A stretch of DNA of 64,000 bases from CAYGHG01 sp964349515. GTDB lineage: Bacteria > Oederibacteriota > PGYV01 > CAYGHG01. The translations under genes and the position numbers were made by a program. The stretch's first letter is position 1. Each line of letters starts with the position of its first letter. Below, in pieces: positions 18,656-29,777 of this stretch. The notes below the pieces were generated by a model, which saw nothing but the letters and a program-made list of their open reading frames with translations, was not told where the DNA came from and made no database searches. Location of the stretch: NCBI GenBank assembly GCA_964349515.1, contig CAYGHG010000001.1, forward strand, positions 5,463 through 69,462, read 5' to 3'.

Positions 18656-21600
18656 CTACTCCTCCTGCTTGACTTTCTTTGCGGGTTTTTTCCTCTCCGC
18701 TTCTTTATACATTTTAAACTCCGCAACACCCGTGCCGGCAGATATAAGGTGTCCGATAATGACGTTTTCTTTCAATCCCTTAAGTTTATCCACCTTGCCG
18801 TTAACTGCAGCATCAATTAAAATTCTTGTTGTCTCCTGGAACGAAGCGGCTGAAATCCAGCTTTCAGTGGAAAGAGCTGCCTTTGTAATTCCGAGAAGCA
18901 GCGGCTTTGCCCTGGCAGGAATCTTCTTTTCTTTTTCCATTTTTTCATTCTCTTCCAAAAATTCAAACCTGTCCACCTGTTGCTCTATAAGGAACTTCGT
19001 GTCTCCCGGATCGTCAATTTTTACCTTTTTCATCATCTGCCTGACGATTACCTCAATATGTTTATCATGGATATTTACGCCCTGAAGCCTGTAGACCTCC
19101 TGAACCTTATTCAAAATATGTTCCTGAACTGCATTCTCACCCTGTACAGAAAGTATGTCGTGGGGATTGATGTTGCCGTCTATGAGCTGTTCACCCGCCT
19201 CAACCATATCCCCGTCCCTTACGTTCACATATTTTCCGTTAGGAATAGTGTATTCCCTTACTGTCCCGTTGTCGTTTGATATAATAATTTTTCTGACACC
19301 GGCCGAGGTTTCTTCAAACTTTACAAATCCGTCTATTTCGCTGATTATGGCCTGTGTTTTAGGTTTTCGGGCCTCAAAAAGCTCTGCCACCCTCGGAAGA
19401 CCTCCGGTGATATCCCTGGTTTTTGTTGTTTCTCTCGGGAACTTGGCAAGGATATCCCCCTGTGATACAGTCTGCCCGTCTTCAACTTCAAGCTTCGCAC
19501 CTACAGGTATTGAATATGAAGAAACTTTTTGGCCGTTCTGCATGATGTTAATGTGAGGGTACTTTCTCTGCTTTGATTCTACGATAAATTTTCCCAGCTG
19601 CCCTGTAGAGGCATCAGTCTGCTCAATCATTGTGATGCCCTCTTCAATTTCGTCAAACTGAATCTTACCCTCTTTTTCCGTGAAAATAGGTATGTTGTAA
19701 AGATCCCACAGCCCGATTGTCTGGTTTTTCTTTATTTGCTGTCCATCCTTCGCTTTTAGTATGGTGCCGTATCCTACGTGGTGCATCTCTTTTTCAACAT
19801 TCTTATCGTCATAAACACTGATCTCGCCGTTTCGGTTAGTAACTATCATATCGCCGTCCTTGCTCATAACAAACTTGACATTCGCAAACCTTAAAATACC
19901 GTCATGTTTTGCCTTAAGTTCGGACTGTTCTACTATGCGGCTGGCGGTTCCTCCTACGTGGAAAGTACGCAGGGTAAGCTGAGTTCCGGGTTCGCCTATT
20001 GACTGGGCGGCTATGATTCCGACAGCTTCGCCAAGTTCAACCAGTGCCCCCGTGGTCAGGTCAGCCCCGTAACATTTTGAACAGGCTCCATTTTTTGCTT
20101 CGCAGGTAAGAACCGAGCGTACCCTGATTCTTTCGTATCCCGTCTCTTCTATCTTTTTAGCAATTTCAGGTGTAATAAGTTCATTTGCCCTTACTACAAC
20201 TTCGTCGGTTATCAGGTCTACAACGTTATCCAGCGCAACCCTCCAGGTAATTCTGTCTTTCAAAGGCTCAATTATTTCGCCTCCCTCGGAGATGGCTGTA
20301 ACGTTAATACCGTTTATGGTGGTACAGTCGTTTTCCGTAATAATCACATCCTGCGCAACATCTATCAGCCTTCTCGTAAGATATCCGGCTTCCGCAGTTT
20401 TTAATGCAGTATCCGCAAGGCCTTTTCTGGCGCCGTGAGTGGATATAAAATACTCCTGAACAGACAGCCCTTCCCTGAAATTTGACTTGATAGGCGTTTC
20501 AATGATTTCACCCACGCCTCCTGTCATTTTTTTCTGCGGCTTGGCCATCAGCCCCCTCATACCCGCAAGCTGCCTGATCTGCAGCTTACTCCCTCTCGCA
20601 CCCGAATCTACCATCATAAATACAGGGTTGAAAGCGTTCTGGTCTTTTTCAAGTTCTTTTATCATTGAATTTGCAACTTTGTCGGTAACCGAAGTCCAGA
20701 TGTCAATGATTTTATTGTATCTTTCACCGTCGGTAATAATGCCTTTTTCGAACTGTTTTCTGATTGTAAGCGACTTTGCTTCCGCATCTTTAACAAGTCC
20801 GTATTTCTCCTCGGGAATCTTTAAATCCTCAATCCCTATCGTGAAACCGGCTAGAGTTGCGTGCCTAAAGCCGAGCTCTTTCATCCTGTCAAGGACTTCG
20901 GAGGCGGTTTTTGCGCCGTACCTTTCAAAAACCACACTGACTAGTTTTACGATCTGTTTTTTTACCATCTTGTCATTTACAAATTCCATTTCTTCCGGAA
21001 GTATTGAATTGAAAATTATTCTTCCCACAGTTGTTTCAACCTTTTTAGATTTCATTTTGACGTTTATCAACTCGTGGATATCAATAGCCCCGTGATCATA
21101 AGCAATTATAGCCTCTTCGGATGCATAGAACATCTTTTTCTTTTCAGGTACATTCAGTGATTCTTTTGTCAGGTAATAAAGCCCGAGGACTATGTCCTGG
21201 TTGGGTACTATTATCGGGTTTCCGCTGGCAGGCGACAGTATGTTAAGCGGCGCAAGCATCAGCAGCTTGGCTTCAGTCTGGGCCTCAAACGAAAGCGGCA
21301 CGTGCACCGCAAGCTGGTCGCCGTCAAAGTCGGCATTGAATCCTCCGCAGACAAGAGGATGCAGCGTTATTGCATTGCCCTCTACGAGAACGGGTTCAAA
21401 AGCCTGTATGGAATGCCTGTGGAGCGTAGGCGCCCTGTTTAACAGAACAACATGGTCTTCAAGAATCTCCTCAAGTATGTCCCAAACCTCAGGTCTGACA
21501 TGCTCTACAAGTTTTTTTGCACTTTTTATAGTGTATCCCATTTCCTGAACTTTATTAATTATGAAAGGCTTAAAAAGTTCCAGGGCAATTTTCTTGGGAA

Positions 21601-22786
21601 GCCCGCACTGGAACAGCTTCAGGTTCGGGCCTACTACGATAACCGACCTTCCGGAATAGTCCACCCTTTTACCGAGCAGGTTCTGCCTGAAACGACCCTG
21701 TTTTCCTTTCAACATATCACTTAAGGATTTAAGCGGCCTGTTCCTCGCACCACGGACGGGGTGTCCGCGCCTTCCGTTATCAAAAAGCGCATCTACAGCT
21801 TCCTGTATCATCCTCTTCTCGTTCTTTATGATAAGTTCCGGAGCGTTTATGCTCATAAGTTTTTTGAGCCTGTTATTCCTGTTTATTATTCTTCTGTACA
21901 AATCATTTAAGTCGGAAGTAACGAATCGGCCTCCGTCCAGCTGAACAAGCGGCCTTAACTCCGGCGGTATGACCGGGGCTGATTCAAGCACCATCCAGTC
22001 GGGTTTGTTGCCGGATTTTCTGAAAGCCTCAACCACCTTAAGCCTTTTAATTATGTCTTTTTTCTTCTGCAGAGAAACTGTTTTTACCAGCTCTTTTCTT
22101 AAATCCTTTGCCAGTTTTTCAAGTTCAACTTCCCTTAAAAGAGCCTTTATGGCGTCAGCGCCGATCCTTATTGTCAGGGCATCAGCATATTTTTCCTTGA
22201 GCCTCAAATAATCATCCTCGTTAATCAGTTCATACTTTTTAACCTCTTCACAGGTTCCCGGGTCTATAACTATATAATTCTCATAGTAAATAACCCTTTC
22301 AAGATTTCTTGCCGATATATTTAAGAGATAGGCAAGTTTGGATGGGATTCCCTTCAGGTACCAGATATGCACGACAGGCACTGCCAGTTCAATGTGCCCC
22401 ATCCGTTCCCTTCTTACTTTTGATTCCGTGACTTCAACATCACACTTGTCGCAGATAACCCCTTTATACCGCTGTTTCTTGTATTTACCGCAGGCACATT
22501 CATAATCCTTGGTGGGCCCGAATATTCTCTCGCAGAATAAGCCTTCAAATTCAGGTTTAAAAGTCCTGTAGTTTATTGTTTCAGGCTTCTTAACTTCGCC
22601 GGATGACCAGTGCTTTATCATTTCGGGCGAAGCCAGCGAAATCTTTATGGAATTAAAATCTATCTCCTTAACCTTTTTCTCCTCTTTCGATTTCGCTATT
22701 TCCGTAAGATTAAGGACGTCGCGGCTCGTTTCCTCGGCAGGCAGTTCAAGCTTTATTTTCTTTTTGCTTTTTTTATCTTTAGCCAT
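18656..22786 (-). CDS. rpoC: RNA polymerase subunit beta'
   Basis: Catalytic subunit of RNA polymerase, 1376 residues. The active-site motif NADFDGD is at 484-490 with the three Mg-binding aspartates D486, D488 and D490. The N-terminal zinc site is C97, C99, C112, C115. The second zinc site lies in the region [13 protein letters not shown]. An N-terminal Lys/Glu-rich extension of about 40 residues precedes the usual start region. It has no stretch suggesting a large lineage insertion. The gene starts 23 bp after rpoB. Confidence 0.98.
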   Translation of the reverse strand: MAKDKKSKKKIKLELPAEETSRDVLNLTEIAKSKEEKKVKEIDFNSIKISLASPEMIKHWSSGEVKKPETINYRTFKPEFEGLFCERIFGPTKDYECACGKYKKQRYKGVICDKCDVEVTESKVRRERMGHIELAVPVVHIWYLKGIPSKLAYLLNISARNLERVIYYENYIVIDPGTCEEVKKYELINEDDYLRLKEKYADALTIRIGADAIKALLREVELEKLAKDLRKELVKTVSLQKKKDIIKRLKVVEAFRKSGNKPDWMVLESAPVIPPELRPLVQLDGGRFVTSDLNDLYRRIINRNNRLKKLMSINAPELIIKNEKRMIQEAVDALFDNGRRGHPVRGARNRPLKSLSDMLKGKQGRFRQNLLGKRVDYSGRSVIVVGPNLKLFQCGLPKKIALELFKPFIINKVQEMGYTIKSAKKLVEHVRPEVWDILEEILEDHVVLLNRAPTLHRHSIQAFEPVLVEGNAITLHPLVCGGFNADFDGDQLAVHVPLSFEAQTEAKLLMLAPLNILSPASGNPIIVPNQDIVLGLYYLTKESLNVPEKKKMFYASEEAIIAYDHGAIDIHELINVKMKSKKVETTVGRIIFNSILPEEMEFVNDKMVKKQIVKLVSVVFERYGAKTASEVLDRMKELGFRHATLAGFTIGIEDLKIPEEKYGLVKDAEAKSLTIRKQFEKGIITDGERYNKIIDIWTSVTDKVANSMIKELEKDQNAFNPVFMMVDSGARGSKLQIRQLAGMRGLMAKPQKKMTGGVGEIIETPIKSNFREGLSVQEYFISTHGARKGLADTALKTAEAGYLTRRLIDVAQDVIITENDCTTINGINVTAISEGGEIIEPLKDRITWRVALDNVVDLITDEVVVRANELITPEIAKKIEETGYERIRVRSVLTCEAKNGACSKCYGADLTTGALVELGEAVGIIAAQSIGEPGTQLTLRTFHVGGTASRIVEQSELKAKHDGILRFANVKFVMSKDGDMIVTNRNGEISVYDDKNVEKEMHHVGYGTILKAKDGQQIKKNQTIGLWDLYNIPIFTEKEGKIQFDEIEEGITMIEQTDASTGQLGKFIVESKQRKYPHINIMQNGQKVSSYSIPVGAKLEVEDGQTVSQGDILAKFPRETTKTRDITGGLPRVAELFEARKPKTQAIISEIDGFVKFEETSAGVRKIIISNDNGTVREYTIPNGKYVNVRDGDMVEAGEQLIDGNINPHDILSVQGENAVQEHILNKVQEVYRLQGVNIHDKHIEVIVRQMMKKVKIDDPGDTKFLIEQQVDRFEFLEENEKMEKEKKIPARAKPLLLGITKAALSTESWISAASFQETTRILIDAAVNGKVDKLKGLKENVIIGHLISAGTGVAEFKMYKEAERKKPAKKVKQEE

Positions 22787-22809
22787 TTAACGCCTCTCCT
22801 TATAATTTA

Positions 22810-25800
22810 TTAGTTGTCCTTCTTCGTCTTTCTTTTCAGAAGCTCTATGTTAAGAGCAAGCCCCTGCAATTCCTTGACAAGAACATTGAAGGACTCCGGA
22901 ATGCCCGGCTCGGGTATATTTTTACCCCTTACGATGGCCTCATACAGCCTCTTTCTTCCCTCTACATCATCCGATTTAACCGTCAGCATTTCTTGAAGTG
23001 TGTATGCCGCCCCATATGATTCAAGAGCCCATACTTCCATTTCTCCGAATCTTTGGCCTCCGAACTGTGCTTTTCCTCCGAGAGGCTGCTGCGTTATCAG
23101 TGAGTAAGGCCCTATGGAACGCGCGTGAATCTTATCGTCTACCATATGTATCAGTTTCATGACATACATGACTCCGACAGTTACCCTGTGCCCAAAAGGC
23201 TCCCCTGTCCTGCCGTCATACAGCAGGCTCTTGCCGTCGGTATCCAGCCCGGCCTTTGTCAGCCATTCTTTTACTTCAGCCTCTTTCATTCCGTTGAAAA
23301 CAGGCGTCTGGAACTTCACGCCGAGTTTGCGCCCGGCAAAACCAAGCTGAGTTTCAAGCAGCTGCCCTACGTTCATCCTTGACGGAACTCCGAGTGGGTT
23401 TAGAATTATGTCCACAGGCGTGCCGTCTGAAAGATAAGGCATGTCTTCCACAGGCAGTATCCTGGATATAACACCTTTGTTTCCGTGCCTTCCGGACAGC
23501 TTGTCACCGACTGAAATTTTTCTCTTTTTTGCAATCAGAACCTTAACGAGCTTTATCACACCCGGCGGCAGGTCATCGCCTTTATGCTGCTTGCTTTCTT
23601 TATATTCTGCGTCCGCCTTGTCCTTCATATATCTGCAGTATATTTCTTCCTGCTTTCTGAGTTTTTCCTTTTCGTCTTTGCTTATGTCCATTTCATCTAT
23701 TTCTTTAAGCGAGTCTTTCAGATTCTTTTCAAGTTCCTGAACCTTTTTATCCCTTTCTTTCTTAAGCCTTGAGAGTTTTTCCTCTTCTTTATCTTTCCTC
23801 TTTCCCCTTTCCTTTCTGGCAAACATCTTGATATCAATAATTATTCCTTCTATTCCCGGAGGAACCCTGAGGGAAGAATCTTTTACGTTGTCAGCCTTGG
23901 ATCCGAATATTGCCTTTAGAAGTTTTTCTTCGGGAGTCAAATTGCTTCCGGAAATCGGCGTTACCTTTCCCACAAGAATGTCACCCGGCTTTACTTTCGC
24001 GCCTGTTCTGATTATTCCTTCGTGGTCAAGATTCTTTAGCGTGTCTTCGCTGACGTTCGGTATGTCCCTTGTTATCTCCTCGGGCCCGAGTTTTGTGTCC
24101 CTTGCTTCCACTTCATATTCCTCTACATGAACAGATGTAAACGTATCGTATTTAAGCATGTTTTCGCTGATAACTATTGAATCCTCGTAATTAAATCCGT
24201 GCCAGGACATAAAAGCCGTAATAATGTTTTTTCCCAGCGCAAGCTCACCCTTTTCCATGGCAGGCCCGTCGGCAAGCAGGTCTCCTTTTTTTACCCTATC
24301 GCCCTTCTTTACCCTCGGCTTTTCATTGATTGTCGTATCCTGGTTTGTCCTTGAGTATTTTTTAAGCTGGTAAATATCACACTGGTCGCCTATTGTTTCG
24401 TCTTCTTTTGCATCTTTTAGGACTATTACAACATCCGAATCAACATAAACAACACGGCCCGGATTTTTAGCCACCACTGCCCTGCCCGAATCAAAAGCGG
24501 CTTTTCTTTCCATTCCCGTTCCTACAAAAGGCGAGGTTGTTGTTAAAAGAGGCACTGCCTGGCGCTGCATGTTAGAACCCATTAATGCTCTGTTTGCGTC
24601 GTCGTGCTCAAGAAAAGGAATAAGCGAAGCGGCTACGGAAACAACCTGCTTGGGCGATACCTCTATGTAATCCACCTCTTCAGGCGGCACAAGCGGGAAG
24701 TCTCCCTTAGTCCTGACTAAAATCAGATCCTGCACTATTTTCCCTGAATCATCAAGTTTTACGTCAGAGGGTCCTATTTTAAACGCGTCCTCTTTATCGG
24801 CGGTAAAATAATCAACCTCGTCCGTCACCTTTCCGTTTCTGACTTTTCTGTAAGGCGATTCAATAAAACCGTAATCGTTAACCCTCGCGTAAGTGGCAAG
24901 GGATGTGATAAGGCCTATGTTCTGGCCTTCCGGAGTTTCTATCGGGCAAAGCCTTCCGTAGTGTGTATAATGAACGTCGCGGACTTCAAATCCAGCGCGC
25001 TCCCTGTTTAACCCGCCCGGTCCCAGGGCCGATATTCTTCTTTTATGAGTCAGTTCTGCAAGAGGATTTACCTGATCCATAAACTGCGAAAGCTGGCTGC
25101 TGCCGAAAAACTCCTTGATTGCGGCAATAAGCGGTTTGGGGTTTATGAGGTTGGCAGGAAGGGCGTTTTTCATATCTATAATTGTCATTCTTTCCTTTAT
25201 CATTTTCTCAACCCTGACAAGCCCTGCCCTGAACTGGTTTTCAACAAGTTCTCCTACGCCTCTTACCCTTCTGTTGCCGAGGTGGTCTATGTCCGTCTTG
25301 TCCATTTTGCCGTCGTTGACTTCAAAATACTTTTTTATGACCGTTATTATGTCTTCTTTATCAAGCACTTTAAGTGTCTTTTCCTTAAATCCAAGAGCCT
25401 TATTGAGCTTATATCTTCCTACAAATCCAAGGTTGTACCTCTTATTGTCAAAAAACAGATTCTTAAGGAGCTGTTTTGCGCCTGACAGCGTAGCCGGCTC
25501 TCCCGGCCTCATTTTTCTGAATATTTCAACAAGTGCATCCTGTTCTGATTTTGCACCGTCTTTTTTAAAAGTCTTAATTATGTTTGTGTACATATTATCT
25601 TCTTCTATGACTACCAGGCTTACTTTTTTTACGTCGGCCTTGCGTATCTTATCCGCAAGCTCTTTGGTTACCGGTGTTACAGCTTCAGCAATAATCTCAC
25701 CGTTTTTATCAATAACATCCTTGAAGAGAATTCTGTTAACAACAGCCTTATCCTCTGCATCCATACTCTCGCTTTTGAAGAAAATTCCCAAAACCGCTTC

Positions 25801-26448
25801 GGTCGAGCTGAAACCAAGAGCCCGCAAAAAGGTGGTAACGGGAAATTTCTTTTTTCTGTCAAGCTTCGCATATACTATATCATTTAAATCTGCCTCTATT
25901 TCAATCCAGGTCCCCCTGTAAGGCACTATTCTCGCTACATAGGTCGGCATTCCCAGGAGCCCTTCTGTTTCTTCTTCTTCTTCAAAACTTACTCCGGGCG
26001 AGCGGTGAAGCTGGCTGACTATAACCCTCTCGGCACCATTAATTACAAAAGTACCCCTGTCAGTCATAAGGGGTATATCACATAAATGAACCGCCTGCTC
26101 CGGCGCTTCTTTAATGGATTTCTCATTTGTTTTTTCATCTATTTCTTTAATGACAAGCCTGAAGATTCCCTTGACTGATGCGGAATAACTTTCACCGCGT
26201 TCTATACTTTCTTCAACAGAATGCTTGGGCATTCCAAATTCATATCCTACAAATTGAAGCTCATAATTACCGTTATAATCAGATATTGGAAATACCCCGT
26301 CAAAAACCTCCTGCAGCCCCTGGTTTTTCCTCTTATCGGCGGGCACTTCAACCATAAGAAATTCTTTGTATGATTTCTTCTGTATCTCAAGCAGATCAGG
26401 GATTTCGAGAATTTCCTCGACATTAGCTTTTTGTTTAATTCTTGCCAT
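22810..26448 (-). CDS. rpoB: RNA polymerase subunit beta
   Basis: Second large subunit of RNA polymerase, 1212 residues. The rifampicin region reads [26 protein letters not shown]; the E. coli Asp516 and His526 positions are Asp and His, and Ser531 is Ala-adjacent Ser within RRISALG, so a sensitive-type pocket is expected. The flap/clamp segments [16 protein letters not shown] and [20 protein letters not shown] are conserved. A charged coiled insertion (about residues 850-930, rich in Lys/Glu) lies between two conserved blocks. It follows a regulatory hairpin region after rplL. Confidence 0.97.
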   Translation of the reverse strand: MARIKQKANVEEILEIPDLLEIQKKSYKEFLMVEVPADKRKNQGLQEVFDGVFPISDYNGNYELQFVGYEFGMPKHSVEESIERGESYSASVKGIFRLVIKEIDEKTNEKSIKEAPEQAVHLCDIPLMTDRGTFVINGAERVIVSQLHRSPGVSFEEEEETEGLLGMPTYVARIVPYRGTWIEIEADLNDIVYAKLDRKKKFPVTTFLRALGFSSTEAVLGIFFKSESMDAEDKAVVNRILFKDVIDKNGEIIAEAVTPVTKELADKIRKADVKKVSLVVIEEDNMYTNIIKTFKKDGAKSEQDALVEIFRKMRPGEPATLSGAKQLLKNLFFDNKRYNLGFVGRYKLNKALGFKEKTLKVLDKEDIITVIKKYFEVNDGKMDKTDIDHLGNRRVRGVGELVENQFRAGLVRVEKMIKERMTIIDMKNALPANLINPKPLIAAIKEFFGSSQLSQFMDQVNPLAELTHKRRISALGPGGLNRERAGFEVRDVHYTHYGRLCPIETPEGQNIGLITSLATYARVNDYGFIESPYRKVRNGKVTDEVDYFTADKEDAFKIGPSDVKLDDSGKIVQDLILVRTKGDFPLVPPEEVDYIEVSPKQVVSVAASLIPFLEHDDANRALMGSNMQRQAVPLLTTTSPFVGTGMERKAAFDSGRAVVAKNPGRVVYVDSDVVIVLKDAKEDETIGDQCDIYQLKKYSRTNQDTTINEKPRVKKGDRVKKGDLLADGPAMEKGELALGKNIITAFMSWHGFNYEDSIVISENMLKYDTFTSVHVEEYEVEARDTKLGPEEITRDIPNVSEDTLKNLDHEGIIRTGAKVKPGDILVGKVTPISGSNLTPEEKLLKAIFGSKADNVKDSSLRVPPGIEGIIIDIKMFARKERGKRKDKEEEKLSRLKKERDKKVQELEKNLKDSLKEIDEMDISKDEKEKLRKQEEIYCRYMKDKADAEYKESKQHKGDDLPPGVIKLVKVLIAKKRKISVGDKLSGRHGNKGVISRILPVEDMPYLSDGTPVDIILNPLGVPSRMNVGQLLETQLGFAGRKLGVKFQTPVFNGMKEAEVKEWLTKAGLDTDGKSLLYDGRTGEPFGHRVTVGVMYVMKLIHMVDDKIHARSIGPYSLITQQPLGGKAQFGGQRFGEMEVWALESYGAAYTLQEMLTVKSDDVEGRKRLYEAIVRGKNIPEPGIPESFNVLVKELQGLALNIELLKRKTKKDN

Positions 26449-26510
26449 ATAATGCCCCTTCCTCTTTGAATTTTTTGCGGTTAAGGCGGATAAATCCGCA
26501 AAAACTTACG

Positions 26511-26539
26511 GCGCACCTGCTCCAAAAGAGCAGGTGCGC
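26511..26539 (-). promoter_or_regulatory. Strong hairpin between rplL and rpoB (attenuator or processing site)
   Basis: On the minus strand, GCGCACCTGCTC pairs perfectly with GAGCAGGTGCGC (12 bp) around a 5-nt loop. It is followed by a second small hairpin (GCGGA/TCCGC) and T-rich DNA before rpoB. The 155-bp gap is the longest in this gene cluster apart from the rpoC-rpsL gap. In E. coli the same place holds an attenuator and an RNase III site that lower rpoBC relative to L7/L12; a similar role here is inferred. Confidence 0.6.
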
Positions 26540-26603
26540 TCGCTACATCATCTCTATTGCTTCCGCTTTTATGCGGGGTATCATCTTAATTTTTATTTCA
26601 GCC

Positions 26604-26987
26604 TTACTTCAACTCTACAGTTGCGCCGGCTTCAACAAGCTTGGCTTTCATGCTTTCAGCTTCTTCTTTTGTAACGCCGGTTTTTACCGGTTTCGGAGCC
26701 GAATCAGCCATAGCTTTTGCTTCAGCAAGCCCGAGCGAAGTGAGTTCTCTGATAACTTTGATAACCTGAATTTTTTTGTCTCCCGCGCTGGAAAGAACAA
26801 CGTCAAACGAGCTCTGTTCTTCAGCCGCAGGTGCAGCTCCGCCCGCAGCAGGCATCATGCCGGCCATCATAACAGGAGCCGAAGCAGAAACACCGAATTT
26901 TTCCTCAAGCGCCTTCACCAGTTCATTAAGTTCCAGAACTGTCATTCCTTCAACTTCTTTAATGAAATCCTCTTTTGACATCGCCAT
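26604..26987 (-). CDS. rplL: 50S ribosomal protein L7/L12
   Basis: Stalk protein that recruits translation GTPases, present in several copies per ribosome. It has 127 residues: an N-terminal dimerisation helix, an Ala/Gly/Met/Pro-rich hinge at about 35-55, and the C-terminal domain with [21 protein letters not shown]. The proposed hairpin downstream would help keep it in excess over rpoB. Confidence 0.98.
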   Translation of the reverse strand: MAMSKEDFIKEVEGMTVLELNELVKALEEKFGVSASAPVMMAGMMPAAGGAAPAAEEQSSFDVVLSSAGDKKIQVIKVIRELTSLGLAEAKAMADSAPKPVKTGVTKEEAESMKAKLVEAGATVELK

Positions 26988-27014
26988 TGAATGGCACCTC
27001 CTTAAAGGTATTTT

Positions 27015-27533
27015 TTATTTTTTGTCTGCTACCGACTTTAAAACCTGAACCACGCCTTTTTTGGGCGACGACATTGCATTCACAAACCTCTGTATCGGCT
27101 GGTTGAGCACAATAACAAGCTTGGCAATAAGTTCTTCCTTGGAAGACACCCTGCTGAGCTCCATTATCTGCTCCATGGAATATGACTTATGCTCTATGTA
27201 GCCGCCTTTAATCTTAAATTTTTCATTAGTCTTTTCAAAAGCTGCAAGCGCCTTTGAAGCCTTGATGTAATCCTTGCAGAACACTATACCGGTTACGCCG
27301 GTAAATAAACCTTTCAGCCCGCTGTTTATGTTGAGCTGTTCCAAAGCTTTTTTTGAAAGCGTGTTCTTGATTACTTTGTAATCGGCTTCTGCCTTTTCCA
27401 GATCGCGCCTTAACTTATTAATCTGCTCTACGGTAAGCCCCTGATAATTGGTTATTATTATGCCTGTGGCATCCTTTATCCTGGCGACCGTATCCTCTAC
27501 AGACTGCTCTTTCTTTTTTCTGTTTTCAGACAT
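27015..27533 (-). CDS. rplJ: 50S ribosomal protein L10
   Basis: Base of the L12 stalk and known autoregulator of the rplJL operon in E. coli. It has 172 residues. The N-terminal rRNA-binding part includes NYQGLTVEQINKLRRDLEKA and YKVIKNTLSKKAL; the C-terminal helix that binds L12 dimers follows. Only 13 bp separate it from rplA, so the long L10 leader of E. coli is missing. Confidence 0.97.
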   Translation of the reverse strand: MSENRKKKEQSVEDTVARIKDATGIIITNYQGLTVEQINKLRRDLEKAEADYKVIKNTLSKKALEQLNINSGLKGLFTGVTGIVFCKDYIKASKALAAFEKTNEKFKIKGGYIEHKSYSMEQIMELSRVSSKEELIAKLVIVLNQPIQRFVNAMSSPKKGVVQVLKSVADKK

Positions 27534-27546
27534 GCTTTCACCTCAT

Positions 27547-28239
27547 CTACATGTATTTCTTAAAATTAAGCTGTAATCCCGGGCCCATCGTGCTGGAAAT
27601 ATACATGCTTTTTACATACTGTCCTTTTGTGGCAAGCGCTGGAAGCTTAAGGAATGTTTTCATAAAAAAAACTGCATTTTCGGTAATATCTGCTTCGGCA
27701 AACGAAACCTTTCCTACAGCCAGGTTTACTATCCCGTCTTTGCTGCTCCTAAATTCCACTTTTCCCGCTTTAAATTCCTTTACTGCTTTTGCTACGTCAG
27801 GCGTTACTGTGCCTGATTTCGGATTAGGCATAAGTCCTTTGGTTCCGAGTATCTTCCCGAGCTTCCCGACGTCTTTCATCATATCAGGCGTAGCTATTGC
27901 TATGTCAAAATCAAGAAATCCGCCCTTTACTTTTTCTATCATGTCGTCTCCGCCCACAAAATCAGCGCCCGCGTCCAAAGCTTCTTTTTCTTTTTCACCT
28001 TTCACAAAAACAAGAACCTTTACTTTCTTTCCCGTTCCCTTTGGCAGGGATATCGTGGTTCTTATCTGCTGCTCGGGCTGTACCGGCTTTTTAGCCAGCC
28101 TGACTGAGATTTCCACACTTTCGTCAAACTTTGCCTTTGGCACTTTTTTGAGGACAGATACCGCCTCCTCAATTTCATATGCCTTTGCGGGTTCTACAAG
28201 CTTTACCGCCTCTTTGTGCCTTTTGCTCTGCTTTTTCAT
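27547..28239 (-). CDS. rplA: 50S ribosomal protein L1
   Basis: L1 stalk protein involved in release of E-site tRNA. It has 230 residues, with AKFDESVEISVRLAKKPVQPEQQIRTTI (a variant of the usual K-F-x-E-T-V-E) and the signature GTKGLMPNPKSGTVTPDV. It lies between rplK and rplJ. Confidence 0.98.
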   Translation of the reverse strand: MKKQSKRHKEAVKLVEPAKAYEIEEAVSVLKKVPKAKFDESVEISVRLAKKPVQPEQQIRTTISLPKGTGKKVKVLVFVKGEKEKEALDAGADFVGGDDMIEKVKGGFLDFDIAIATPDMMKDVGKLGKILGTKGLMPNPKSGTVTPDVAKAVKEFKAGKVEFRSSKDGIVNLAVGKVSFAEADITENAVFFMKTFLKLPALATKGQYVKSMYISSTMGPGLQLNFKKYM

Positions 28240-28258
28240 ATGCCTTTCTCCTTAAACT

Positions 28259-28693
28259 TTATTCTTCTATTTTAACGCCCATACTGCGCGCCGTACCTTC
28301 TACCATCAATTCAGCAGACCTCTGCTTTGTCGCATTCAAATCAGGCATCTTTTTCTTTGCAATTTCAGCCACCTGTGCTTTTGAAAGCGTGCCTACCTTC
28401 GTTTTGTTAGGCTCCCCCGAACCCTTTATTATATTTGCCGCTTTCTTTATTAATACGGCAACCGGCGGGGTTTTCATAATAAATGTAAAGCTTCTGTCTT
28501 CAAATACATCTATAACCACCGGGAATATCGTATCCCCTTCGCTCTTGGTCCTGTCGTTAAACTGTTTGCAGAAATCCATGATGTTTACACCGTGCTGGCC
28601 GAGCGCCGGCCCTATAGGCGGGGCGGGGTTTGCCTTTCCCGCCGGAATCTGCAGTTTTATCTGTGTCATCAGTTTCTTTACTTTTGGTGCCAT
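28259..28693 (-). CDS. rplK: 50S ribosomal protein L11
   Basis: Part of the GTPase-associated centre; target region of thiostrepton and needed for RelA activation in other bacteria. It has 144 residues. The proline-rich N-terminal segment [21 protein letters not shown] is intact. It begins 12 bp after nusG. Confidence 0.98.
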   Translation of the reverse strand: MAPKVKKLMTQIKLQIPAGKANPAPPIGPALGQHGVNIMDFCKQFNDRTKSEGDTIFPVVIDVFEDRSFTFIMKTPPVAVLIKKAANIIKGSGEPNKTKVGTLSKAQVAEIAKKKMPDLNATKQRSAELMVEGTARSMGVKIEE

Positions 28694-28705
28694 GACTGCC
28701 TCCGT

Positions 28706-29257
28706 TTAAACTATCTTTTCTACCTGGTCGAATTCAAGTTCGACAGGCGTCGGTCTTCCGAATATCGTGACTTCCACTTTCATTTTTCCTTTTTCAGGGG
28801 TTACTTCCTCAACTATGCCGTTAAAATTCATGAAAGGCCCGTCCGTAATCCTGACATGCTCGCCTACTTCAAAATAAGATGCCATTCTGGGCTTCTTTTT
28901 TCTGTCTTCCATAAGCCCCATTATCTCGTTTACCTCTTCATCAGAAAGCGGTATGGGCCTTGTCCTGGTTCCCACAAAACCTGTCACCTTGGGAGTGTGC
29001 CTTATAATGTATAGTATCTCTTTATCCTCTTCCTTCTCAACATCTATATCCATCTCCACAAGTATGTAACCCGGAAAGAACTTTTTGTTTCTTATTACCT
29101 TTTTTTTCTTTTTAATTTCCGTTACATTTTCTGAAGGAATAAGCACGCTGGAAATTTTTTCGTTCAGATTATATGTCGCTATCCTCTGATCGAGATTTTC
29201 CTTTACGCTGTTTTCCTGGCCCGCGTATGTGCTGACCACATACCATCTCTTCGCCAT
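28706..29257 (-). CDS. nusG: Transcription elongation/antitermination factor NusG
   Basis: Binds RNA polymerase and couples it to Rho or to ribosomes. It has 183 residues. The NGN domain begins KRWYVVSTYAGQENSVKENL, and the C-terminal KOW domain has GEHVRITDGPFMNFNGIVEEV and ends FGRPTPVELEFDQVEKI. A short Lys-rich stretch (about 47-57) lies in the NGN domain. It follows secE by 12 bp. Confidence 0.98.
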   Translation of the reverse strand: MAKRWYVVSTYAGQENSVKENLDQRIATYNLNEKISSVLIPSENVTEIKKKKKVIRNKKFFPGYILVEMDIDVEKEEDKEILYIIRHTPKVTGFVGTRTRPIPLSDEEVNEIMGLMEDRKKKPRMASYFEVGEHVRITDGPFMNFNGIVEEVTPEKGKMKVEVTIFGRPTPVELEFDQVEKIV

Positions 29258-29269
29258 TTATACCACTCC

Positions 29270-29452
29270 TTAACCAAAAATAAATTTTACGGCTTTAGAA
29301 AGCAGGAAGTCTATAACGCCTATGTAAAACATCAGAAGAAATCCGACTATCACGACCACAATAGTAGAAGCAATAATTGTTTTTCTGTCGGGCCACGACA
29401 CTTTCTTCAGCTCTACCCACGCCGCTTTCAGAAAATCTATCAATTTCTTCAT
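29270..29452 (-). CDS. secE: Protein translocase subunit SecE
   Basis: Clamp of the SecY channel. It has 60 residues with a single membrane segment at about 29-50, preceded by the amphipathic helix and ELKKVSWPDRKTI, the core of the short SecE family. A small stem, GCCGC paired with GCGGC (29470-29484), lies just upstream of its ribosome binding site in the 80-bp gap after tRNA-Trp. Confidence 0.96.
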   Translation of the reverse strand: MKKLIDFLKAAWVELKKVSWPDRKTIIASTIVVVIVGFLLMFYIGVIDFLLSKAVKFIFG

Positions 29453-29534
29453 TCTTCCACCTTTTTACCGCCGCCTTGAGCGGCTTAATATTTCACTCTG
29501 CTTTTTGTCCGGCACATTAACGCCACAATATTTC

Positions 29535-29611
29535 TGGCAGGCCAGGCAGGACTCGAACCTGCAACGGACGGTTTTGGAGACCGCCGCTCTACCAATTGGA
29601 GCTACTGGCCT
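29535..29611 (-). tRNA. tRNA-Trp (anticodon CCA)
   Basis: A complete cloverleaf read on the minus strand: acceptor AGGCCAG/CTGGCCT, D arm AGCTC..GAGC, anticodon loop CTCCAAA with CCA, T arm with GGTTCGAGTCC. The 3' CCA is encoded. Its first two bases are also part of the TAG stop of rpmG, so the two genes overlap. It lies between rpmG and secE; a Trp tRNA next to secE is common in bacteria. Confidence 0.97.
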
Positions 29612-29759
29612 ACTTGGTCTCCTTATGGAGAGTGTGCTTTTTGCAGAATTTACAATGCTTTTTTAACTGCAATTTATCCGTGTGCGTTTTTTTGTTTTTT
29701 GTCTGGGTATAATTCCTTCTTTTACACTCAGAACACGCCAATGTTATTATCTCTCTCAT
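29610..29759 (-). CDS. rpmG: 50S ribosomal protein L33 (zinc-binding form)
   Basis: Small 50S protein near the E site. It has 49 residues, starting [18 protein letters not shown]9, C12, C36 and C39 make the zinc-binding (C+) form. Its TAG stop at 29610-29612 overlaps the 5' end of tRNA-Trp, so tRNA processing would cut at the end of this reading frame. It sits 18 bp after tuf copy 2. Confidence 0.95.
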   Translation of the reverse strand: MREIITLACSECKRRNYTQTKNKKTHTDKLQLKKHCKFCKKHTLHKETK

Positions 29760-29777
29760 TTTAAACCGCCATCCTTA

